Shown: positions 6,638-12,108 of the stretch, piece after piece
Layout: each line of letters opens with the position of its first letter
Position numbering within the stretch: position 1 is the first letter of the stretch
Assembly: GCA_021159785.1 (NCBI GenBank)
Contig: JAGHDU010000226.1
Location: 1-12,108, forward strand
DNA from: Staphylothermus sp.
Lineage (GTDB): Archaea > Thermoproteota > Thermoprotei_A > Sulfolobales > Desulfurococcaceae
Length of the DNA stretch: 12,108 nt
Direction of reading: 5' to 3'
Position numbers and translations under genes: made by a program
Notes under the pieces: generated by a model
Databases searched by the model: none
What the model was told of the DNA's origin: nothing
Seen by the model: the letters and a program-made list of their open reading frames with translations, nothing else

Positions 6638-7103
6638 TTATAACAACCTCTTTTGAAACTTTTTCCTTTACTAATCCAAGTAAAAGAGCTACGCCATAGA
6701 TTATTGCCTCTGGTCTTGCTGGACATCCTGGAACATACACTATTTTATCAATCTCTACTCCATGTTCTTCAAGGATTTTTTTAAACTCCTTTACCCCTCC
6801 GATGACTGAATATGTATCATACCATATTCCTCCACCGACAGCGCATGCCCCTATAGCAAGAACATATCTAGGTCTAGGCACAGCTTTTAGAGCATTTATG
6901 ACCATAGGCAATGTCTTCACTGTTATTGGACCAGTTAGTAATACTACATCAGCATGACGGGGTGAAGCAACGAGCTTTATCCCAAATCTCTCTACATCAA
7001 AATACGGAGTCAAAGCATCTAGGATCTCTATATCACATCCATTACAACTCCCAGTATTTAGGTGAAATACCCAAATACTTTTCTTTAAATGGTTGTCCTT
7101 CAA
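6615..7103 (-). CDS. hycG: Group 4 [NiFe] hydrogenase small subunit (NuoB / HycG / MbhJ family)
   Basis: Iron-sulfur subunit that passes electrons from the NuoI-like subunit to the Ni-Fe site. The 162-residue protein is the short NuoB-type form and binds one [4Fe-4S] cluster. The four expected ligands are visible: Cys20 and Cys23 in GSCNGC, Cys87 in GACAVGGG and Cys127 in VPGCPARPEAI. An acidic residue (Glu26) follows the first pair, as is usual. It is peripheral, without membrane helices, and should sit between the NuoD-like subunit and NuoH. The start is TTG at 7103, preceded by AAGGTGAT (7114-7107) at rather short spacing; no ATG or GTG alternative exists before the first cysteines. It begins 4 bases after the NuoI-like stop. 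MbhJ is an equally good name. Confidence 0.93.
   Translation of the reverse strand: MKDNHLKKSIWVFHLNTGSCNGCDIEILDALTPYFDVERFGIKLVASPRHADVVLLTGPITVKTLPMVINALKAVPRPRYVLAIGACAVGGGIWYDTYSVIGGVKEFKKILEEHGVEIDKIVYVPGCPARPEAIIYGVALLLGLVKEKVSKEVVIIGEGSHH
6646..6650 (-). promoter_or_regulatory. Shine-Dalgarno element supporting a TTG start
   Basis: GAGGT on the minus strand inside the 3' end of the NuoB-like gene, 8 bases before the TTG at 6637. It is the main support that the 89-aa frame is translated. Confidence 0.5.
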
Positions 7104-7107
7104 AATA

Positions 7108-7620
7108 TCACCTTTTCCTTGCGGATACTATATTGATGAACCTTTTTCTCCTGCAATCAGGGCATTCATTAATATACTTCTCTGCAAAAGGGACTTTCTT
7201 GAGGACGTTTTCAAGCATCCTACTAGTAATAAAGGGTTTACCACAATCAACGCATCCCTTCAACTTATGAACAAGTACTGTGTTTAAGTTGTCAATGTTA
7301 GTTGTTGCTAATTCAAACTCATTTGAAACTCTGATAGCGCCAACTGGACAAACATCTGCACACATACCACAGAATATACATCTACCTACAAAGTAGTTTA
7401 AGATCACCGATTCCTCGGTTTCTGTTATTGATAAGGCATTTGGTGGACATACATTGGCACATGCACCGCAACCCATACATTTTGATGCATCTATAACTAT
7501 CTTTCCCCTGAATTCTGATGTTATCAATGGTTTTTGATAAGGATACAGTACTGTGACTACACCAGCTTTTTTAGCAATTGATAATAGCTTGAAGGGTTTC
7601 AGTAGTTTTTTCAAAGACAT
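7108..7620 (-). CDS. hycF: Ferredoxin-like electron-transfer subunit (NuoI / HycF / MbhN family) with extra C-terminal CxxC pairs
   Basis: Peripheral electron-input subunit of 170 residues. It has two [4Fe-4S] motifs: Cys48/51/54 with Cys58, and Cys81/84/87 with Cys91, both ending in CP. Beyond them is a further pair of motifs, Cys123-x2-Cys126 followed by GKPF, and Cys153-x2-Cys156 followed by RRKR, which together look like a four-cysteine metal site, probably zinc or rubredoxin-like. From memory of the family, HycF/HyfH-type subunits of formate hydrogenlyases carry a similar C-terminal cysteine set, whereas P. furiosus MbhN is a plainer polyferredoxin. Electrons would enter here from ferredoxin or a dehydrogenase. 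The start ATG has AAGGTGA 7 bases upstream, and it begins 2 bases after the catalytic subunit stop. Confidence 0.9.
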   Translation of the reverse strand: MSLKKLLKPFKLLSIAKKAGVVTVLYPYQKPLITSEFRGKIVIDASKCMGCGACANVCPPNALSITETEESVILNYFVGRCIFCGMCADVCPVGAIRVSNEFELATTNIDNLNTVLVHKLKGCVDCGKPFITSRMLENVLKKVPFAEKYINECPDCRRKRFINIVSARKR

Positions 7621-7622
7621 AT

Positions 7623-9293
7623 CTAGTTCACCTTTTTCTTCTTGATTATTTCTTCCATAGTCTTCTTGACTGCTTTACCAGTTTTGAGATCAATTACCAA
7701 GAGTCTATCTGTACATGAGAAACAGGGATCAATACTTGCTATAGTTAGAGGAGCGTCAGCAAGTGGAGCGTCTTTGAGCATTATCTTTAAAGCGGGTATG
7801 TTTTGATACGTAGGGGCTCTCACTCTCCACCTATATGGTCTCCCTTTACCCGTAATTGTTACATGTATAGCTTCTCCACGAGGAGCTTCCACATTACCAA
7901 TACCTATTACTCCTTCTGGAACCTCTATTTTTTCTGCAAATATCGGGCCTTGAGGTATTTTGTCTAGTAACTGTTCTAGGATGTTTATCGATTCAAATAC
8001 TTCATCTATCCTAACAAATAGTCTTGCTAAATTATCTCCTTCACTATATACAGGGACTTTGAAGCTCACATAAGGATATGCAGCATATGGGTAGTCTTTT
8101 CTAACATCTCTATTTAAACCTGAACCACGTGCTACTGGTCCAACTACGCTAAGTTTTCTTGCATCATCTCTCGGTAAAATACCAGTTCCCGTTGCTCTTT
8201 TAACAATTTGTGGTACATGTGCTATGACTTCAACTAGTTTGCTGAATTCTTCTTTAATGTATTTTAATGTATTCATTATTGCTTGGATTTTGTCCTTATT
8301 AATGTCTTTTCTAACACCACCAACAAGGTTTATTCCATATGTCTTTCTACTTCCAGTCAATAATTCAGAGAGTACCATTACTTTTTCACGAATTCTCCAA
8401 GAATGCATAAAACCTGCGTCATAACCCAACAAGTGACATGCGACTCCTATCCATAGTAAATGGCTGTGTAAACGTTCGACTTCCAGTATAATGCTGCGTA
8501 TATACTCGGCTCTTTCAGGTACATCTATTTTTGCAGCTCTTTCCACACTCATAGTATAGGAAACACTGTGAACGAATCCACATATACCACATATTCTTTC
8601 GGCAAGAAACGGTACCTTCTGATAAGTAAATCTCGGAGACTCTGCTAATTTCTCAATACCTCTATGTACATGGAATCCATTATATCTTACATCAACTACT
8701 TTCTCTCCTTCAACGAAGAGTTCAAAATATTCTGGTTCATGAAGTGCAGGATGATAAGGCCCGAAAGGTATTCTAGGCCCTGCAGGTGCTTGTTTTGATG
8801 CTTTCCTTGCTAGTGGCTTAACAGGTCTGAGGTTATAATCAACGTCTTTTCTAAGTGGATACAGTCCTTCAGGCCATTCATCCGGAAGAATAAATCTATA
8901 AAGTCTTCTCCCAGTGAACTTAATACCCAATAAATCCCAAGCCTCTAATTCATACCAGTCAGCGGCTGGGACTAGGTCAGAAATACTAGGGATCTCCGGA
9001 TCTAAGGGATCGGTGTGTGTCTCTATTATAATATTAAGTCCCATTTCGTCTTTACCAAATACATAGTAAGCTGCAAAGGTATTGTTAATAGGTCTTTCAT
9101 CTACAGCAGCCATAGTCCTAAAGTATGAATCTAATATATCATGGACGAATCTTGAAACTTCTCTTAATCTCTCCTTCTTTACCCTAACAATTAAACCAAC
9201 TCTTTCGACAAATTCTATGTTATCGGCATATTTTTTCAAAACATTGACCATTTCTTCCAAGTTCCTTTTAGTTTCCTCAACGCTGTCTGCCAT
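7623..9293 (-). CDS. hycE: Group 4 [NiFe] hydrogenase catalytic subunit, NuoC-NuoD fusion (HycE-like)
   Basis: Catalytic subunit (556 residues) expected to reduce protons to H2 at a Ni-Fe centre. Residues 1 to about 155 are a NuoC (30-kDa) domain ending in the signature WYELEAWDLLGIKF...LPDEWPEGLYPLRKD (113-150). Residues about 175-556 are a NuoD/hydrogenase large subunit. All four Ni ligand cysteines are present: Cys235 and Cys238 in ERICGIC, Cys524 and Cys527 in DPCFSCTDR. This argues for a true hydrogenase and against an MBX-type sulfane reductase or complex I, where these ligands are lost. About 26 residues follow Arg530, as in E. coli HycE, where a HycI-type protease cuts after the equivalent Arg. 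The NuoC-NuoD fusion is like HycE; P. furiosus has separate MbhK and MbhL. ATG start with GGGTG at 9307-9303; 6 bases after the NuoH stop. Confidence 0.94.
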   Translation of the reverse strand: MADSVEETKRNLEEMVNVLKKYADNIEFVERVGLIVRVKKERLREVSRFVHDILDSYFRTMAAVDERPINNTFAAYYVFGKDEMGLNIIIETHTDPLDPEIPSISDLVPAADWYELEAWDLLGIKFTGRRLYRFILPDEWPEGLYPLRKDVDYNLRPVKPLARKASKQAPAGPRIPFGPYHPALHEPEYFELFVEGEKVVDVRYNGFHVHRGIEKLAESPRFTYQKVPFLAERICGICGFVHSVSYTMSVERAAKIDVPERAEYIRSIILEVERLHSHLLWIGVACHLLGYDAGFMHSWRIREKVMVLSELLTGSRKTYGINLVGGVRKDINKDKIQAIMNTLKYIKEEFSKLVEVIAHVPQIVKRATGTGILPRDDARKLSVVGPVARGSGLNRDVRKDYPYAAYPYVSFKVPVYSEGDNLARLFVRIDEVFESINILEQLLDKIPQGPIFAEKIEVPEGVIGIGNVEAPRGEAIHVTITGKGRPYRWRVRAPTYQNIPALKIMLKDAPLADAPLTIASIDPCFSCTDRLLVIDLKTGKAVKKTMEEIIKKKKVN

Positions 9294-9299
9294 CCCATT

Positions 9300-10205
9300 T
9301 CACACCCTTAATAACCATGTTATAGTTATGAGGATAGTTACTAATAAATAGAAGAAAAACAATGTCTTAGGAGCAAGATCTACCCTTGTTCTAGCAAATA
9401 TAATGCTTGTTACACTATATATGATCCATATAATCAATAATGATATGAAGAATAAGAGTATTTTCAGTAATAGATTAAGTTCACCCAGAAGTGGTAGAAT
9501 AATAAGGTTCGCTACAAAACCATACAATATAGCTCTTTTTACGAGATTACTGTACAGAACCATACCAAGTAGAGGTCCACTAAACTCAATTAATATACCA
9601 CTAGCAAGCTCGGGTTCTGCTTCAGCTATATCGAATGGTATTCTTCCAGATGAAACATAAGCATATGACGCTAAGAGTAGTAGTATTAATACATATGTTA
9701 TAGAATAACTCGTGCTTATTAGATGAGTAAAACTTAATCCGTTAACATATACTAATAGAGCAAATAAACCAAGCATAAAGAATAATTCATTAACCATACC
9801 TAGGAGAGCTTCTCTAAATACTCCAATAGTCGAGTATGGGTTACTAGGTGCAACACTTAGTAACATCCAAATCAATTGAATTGCCAAGATAAATATTGAG
9901 AATAATAATAAACTAATATTGTCACGTGAGAAAATATTCATGAAACCTGTTGGAAGTAAGAAAAGAGCTAAGATCGTCATGGAGAATAACGTTATAGCGA
10001 TGAAGAACATTATATAACCAGTATCAGTCACTACGAGTTCTTTTGCAAACAACTTTCTTATATCATACCACGTCTGCATTATCGAAGGAGGACCTATTCT
10101 ACTATGTATTTTTGCACGTATCTTTCTCTCAATACCATCTAGTACCGGTGGTAAAATCAGCATTATCAATAAGAGTATTATGGTTAAGCTAATATCCAGC
10201 CACAT
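9300..10205 (-). CDS. hycD: Membrane anchor subunit (NuoH / HycD / MbhM family)
   Basis: Integral membrane subunit of about 301 residues with around eight helices, linking the hydrogenase arm to the ion-translocating membrane arm. NuoH hallmarks are the first cytoplasmic loop ERKIRAKIHSRIGPP (26-40) and the acidic loop GRIPFDIAEAEPEL (187-200) followed by EFSGPLLGMVLYSN. These glutamates line the quinone/E-channel region in complex I and are kept in hydrogenases, where they are thought to start coupling to ion movement. An in-frame TTG at 10223 would give six more residues, but ATG 10205 with GGTG at 10217-10214 is a better start. It overlaps the preceding 101-aa gene by 17 bases. The C-terminus ends with a membrane helix. 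Confidence 0.92.
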   Translation of the reverse strand: MWLDISLTIILLLIMLILPPVLDGIERKIRAKIHSRIGPPSIMQTWYDIRKLFAKELVVTDTGYIMFFIAITLFSMTILALFLLPTGFMNIFSRDNISLLLFSIFILAIQLIWMLLSVAPSNPYSTIGVFREALLGMVNELFFMLGLFALLVYVNGLSFTHLISTSYSITYVLILLLLASYAYVSSGRIPFDIAEAEPELASGILIEFSGPLLGMVLYSNLVKRAILYGFVANLIILPLLGELNLLLKILLFFISLLIIWIIYSVTSIIFARTRVDLAPKTLFFFYLLVTILITITWLLRV

Positions 10206-10494
10206 AGAACAACACCGTCGCAAGTATCATAGCCATTGTTAATAAGAAGCCTATGTATAGACTACTCATAGCAAGACTTTCCTCGATACTCTTTTGTACT
10301 TCGTTAACCTTCTCAGCAATAATATTTGCAAAATATATTATCGAGTCTTCGATTTTTTGACCAACCTTACTAGGTAAAACTATAACATTTGCACCAAATC
10401 GCACAATAGGGTTCTTAACATTAACAAACCCTTTTCTAATTCTTTTTAGTAACCTTTCTAGCTCGTAAACAATGGTTGCTCTTGTAAAACTCAT
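10189..10494 (-). CDS. Small one-helix membrane protein, possible MbhI-like / lateral-helix subunit
   Basis: A 101-residue protein with a basic N-terminal region (about 1-30), an amphipathic helical stretch (about 45-75, charged and hydrophobic residues alternating) and one C-terminal membrane helix (about 78-99). An amphipathic helix followed by a membrane anchor is the layout of the end of complex I NuoL, where the lateral helix HL clamps neighbouring antiporters, and of MbhI, which follows the antiporter gene mbhH. Here it also follows an antiporter-like gene directly. The start is ATG 10494, overlapping the upstream stop as ATGA, with GGTGGTG at 10508-10502. An upstream in-frame ATG at 10515 would add seven residues but would lie inside the previous gene. 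The function is inferred from layout and position only; no diagnostic motif is seen. Confidence 0.75.
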   Translation of the reverse strand: MSFTRATIVYELERLLKRIRKGFVNVKNPIVRFGANVIVLPSKVGQKIEDSIIYFANIIAEKVNEVQKSIEESLAMSSLYIGFLLTMAMILATVLFYVAGY

Positions 10495-12035
10495 GGATAA
10501 GCACCACCGACCCATGCTTCGTCTTCTCTAAACTTGATCTTACCTTGTAATACGATTACTAACCCTATACATATAATAGCGAGAAGCACTATGTTAAAGA
10601 CAATAACATATATAGATCCTGTGAATCTGTAAAGTAGGACTGAGCCTAGAACACCATATAGAAATACTATAGCACCATTAATTATTTCACCTATATTCAT
10701 AATAGGATATTTATAGATCCCACTTATCATTGGTTTGTATCCACCATAGTAACTGCCAATGAATTTAAGTATGTAAACTATACCGATAGAGGAGAGATAC
10801 GAGAGAGAGATAATGTATGGAAGAGAAACTATTCCTTGGTCAAAAAATGATGTTACACCTGCTAGAAATGCTGAAAACTTCCCCGTAAAACCAATGGTAG
10901 AGGGAATACCTAGTAGACTTACTGAACCAATGACAATTGTTATGGCACCAACTCTATCTATTCTCGCCAAGTATCCTAAGTCATAGATGTTTCTGGTGTT
11001 AGCAAGTATTTCCATGCTACCGACGTTCATAAATAAGAGCGATTTCGAAATACCGTGTGAAAACATCAATAATATCAATGCAACAAACACAGCAGAGCTA
11101 TAATTCGTTAATATATATAGTCCAACTAAGTTCATTAAACAACCACTATAACCCATTGTACTATATGACAAAAGTCTTTTAGCATCACTTTGTAAAACCG
11201 CTTGTGTAGCAGCATATATTGTTGTAATAAAACCCAGAATTATTAATGCATACCCTGCTACCGTTTTATCAATAGACAGTAAATGAAATACTATCAAGAC
11301 TCCGAAAATACTCATTTTTTCCATTACTCCACTGAAAAGAGATGTCGCAGGAGAAGGGGCTACAGTGTATGCATTGGGTAACCAAAAATGGAAAGGCACT
11401 AATGCCGATTTAGCGATAAAGCCCAATAGTAGAAGAATTGTAAGGAAAGGAGTATATGGAACACTTAATCCACTTAATTCATATATTGTTATAGTAAAGA
11501 TATTTTCCAAGCCAATGGCTTGTGCAACAACTGCTAGCATAGTAAATAAACTAAGATCAGCAGTTAAAGCTCCAATTACAAGATAAGTGATGGCGGCCTT
11601 CCAAGCCTCTCTTGTTCCTTCAAATAAAATGATCATGAAGCCAATTAATTCAGTCAAGATCCAGAATATCACAAACTCTATGAGATATGTTGAAGTGAAT
11701 AACAGATAAAGTGAAATAGATAGAATCTCCAATGGTAATTGAAGTGTACGAGCTGTACCCAATAGTACTCTAGAATAACCTTCTGAATAAATAGTAACAG
11801 CTAATCCAACGCTTCCTAAAAGTAAGAGAAACGGATACGTCAATTCATTTAATATATTCAAACAGAAATAATCCATAGCAACTAATGAAATTATTAGCAA
11901 GTAACCCATGATCCTAAGAAATCTACTAAGTCTACGCATTCTATCCACAAGAATAGCGCCTAGGAAAAGAAGTACAATCACCATTAAAGACAAAGCGTAC
12001 TTGGCAACTAACGGTTCAATGTCTACGTAGACCAA
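10491..12035 (-). CDS. Antiporter-like membrane subunit (NuoN / MrpD / HycC-HyfB family)
   Basis: A 514-residue polytopic protein with about 14 helices and the Proton_antipo_M core. Key charged residues for ion transfer are present: Glu129 in ILTEL (TM5), Lys209 before the FHFWLPNAYTVAPSPATS segment (TM7), Lys240 (TM8), His327 and Lys331 in the SHGISKS helix, and Lys386 (TM12). It should be a working ion-translocating subunit placed near NuoH. It differs clearly from the 555-aa MrpD of the same operon, so the complex has at least two antiporter-like subunits. The start is TTG 12035, 6 bases after AGGTGA. Its first 13 bases overlap the end of the upstream frame, and its stop overlaps the 101-aa gene start. 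Whether it is best named NuoN-, MbhH- or HyfB-like cannot be settled here. Confidence 0.9.
   Translation of the reverse strand: MVYVDIEPLVAKYALSLMVIVLLFLGAILVDRMRRLSRFLRIMGYLLIISLVAMDYFCLNILNELTYPFLLLLGSVGLAVTIYSEGYSRVLLGTARTLQLPLEILSISLYLLFTSTYLIEFVIFWILTELIGFMIILFEGTREAWKAAITYLVIGALTADLSLFTMLAVVAQAIGLENIFTITIYELSGLSVPYTPFLTILLLLGFIAKSALVPFHFWLPNAYTVAPSPATSLFSGVMEKMSIFGVLIVFHLLSIDKTVAGYALIILGFITTIYAATQAVLQSDAKRLLSYSTMGYSGCLMNLVGLYILTNYSSAVFVALILLMFSHGISKSLLFMNVGSMEILANTRNIYDLGYLARIDRVGAITIVIGSVSLLGIPSTIGFTGKFSAFLAGVTSFFDQGIVSLPYIISLSYLSSIGIVYILKFIGSYYGGYKPMISGIYKYPIMNIGEIINGAIVFLYGVLGSVLLYRFTGSIYVIVFNIVLLAIICIGLVIVLQGKIKFREDEAWVGGAYP
10502..10508 (-). promoter_or_regulatory. Shine-Dalgarno element that decides the 101-aa gene start
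   Basis: GGTGGTG on the minus strand, 7 bases before ATG 10494. It supports this ATG over the in-frame ATG at 10515, which lies upstream of the element. Confidence 0.6.
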
Positions 12036-12108
12036 GACTCTTCACCTAAAGTTCGCACGATTCTTTCTCTTATAATGAAGTAGAATATACTGATTAACCC
12101 TATAATGA
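12023..12108 (-). CDS. C-terminal end of an upstream membrane protein (5' part outside window)
   Basis: A minus-strand frame entering from the right edge codes for 27 residues and stops with TAG at 12025-12023. It has a hydrophobic stretch of about 12 residues (a likely last membrane helix), then a charged tail. The other two minus-strand frames either stop at once or look non-coding. It overlaps the 514-aa gene by 13 bases, the same packing as the rest of the operon. A C-terminal helix plus short tail fits another membrane subunit of the complex, possibly a second antiporter-like subunit or a NuoK-type protein. Too little is visible to name it. Confidence 0.6.
   Translation of the reverse strand, partial: IIGLISIFYFIIRERIVRTLGEESWST
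12042..12047 (-). promoter_or_regulatory. Shine-Dalgarno element supporting a TTG start
   Basis: AGGTGA on the minus strand, 6 bases before TTG 12035, the spacing seen at other genes here. It lies inside the end of the upstream frame. Confidence 0.6.

Noticed and set aside
6911..7287. Plus-strand frames of 119 and 64 aa antisense to the NuoB- and NuoI-like genes
   Set aside because: The opposite strand holds complete iron-sulfur motifs of known families; the plus-strand products look random and have no start context.
8224..8424. Plus-strand frame inside the catalytic subunit gene (also 9082-9351, 9403-9660 and 11365-11586)
   Set aside because: Shadows of the minus-strand hydrogenase genes, without ribosome sites or recognisable motifs.
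7623..9293. Reading the complex as an MBX-type sulfane reductase or as complex I
   Set aside because: Those lack the full set of Ni-Fe ligands; here both CxxC pairs (235/238 and 524/527) are intact.

Overview
The window is AT-rich, almost entirely coding, and archaeal. Genes are tightly packed or overlapping. Most starts have a GGTG-type Shine-Dalgarno element, GTG and TTG starts are common, and Arg/Ile codons are mostly AGA/AGG and ATA. Gene content and composition fit a hyperthermophilic member of the Thermoproteota, most likely the Desulfurococcales (Staphylothermus-like). That placement is inference from style and content; no rRNA or other phylogenetic marker is present.

Plus strand, 1-2039: the 3' part of a tungstate/molybdate ABC transporter operon. 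It holds the C-terminal part of the binding protein WtpA (cut by the window edge), the permease WtpB and the ATPase WtpC. It meets the other operon tail to tail, with an 8-base overlap of the two stop regions.

Minus strand, 12108 down to 2032: one uninterrupted operon for a membrane-bound, ion-pumping group 4 [NiFe] hydrogenase. In transcription order it has the C-terminal end of an upstream membrane protein (cut by the window edge), a NuoN/MrpD-type antiporter-like subunit of 514 aa, a 101-aa one-helix protein, a NuoH/HycD membrane anchor, and a fused NuoC-NuoD catalytic subunit (HycE-like, all four Ni-Fe cysteines present). Then come a two-cluster NuoI/HycF-like ferredoxin subunit, a NuoB/HycG small subunit, an unrecognised 89-aa protein, and a set of Mrp-type cation antiporter subunits in the order F, G, MbhD-like, MbhE-MrpB fusion, C, E, D.

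Working model: electrons reach the NuoI and NuoB iron-sulfur clusters from a donor encoded elsewhere, H2 is made at the NuoD-type site, and the free energy is passed through NuoH and the antiporter-like subunits to pump H+ and/or Na+. The HycE-like fusion together with the neighbouring tungstate/molybdate transporter suggests the electron source may be a W/Mo formate dehydrogenase, giving a formate hydrogenlyase. No dehydrogenase gene lies in the window, so ferredoxin-driven H2 evolution (MBH-like) is the main alternative. There is no non-coding stretch over 300 bases, and I see no RNA gene, mobile element, CRISPR array or clear terminator. The upstream ends of both operons, and so their promoters, are outside the window.
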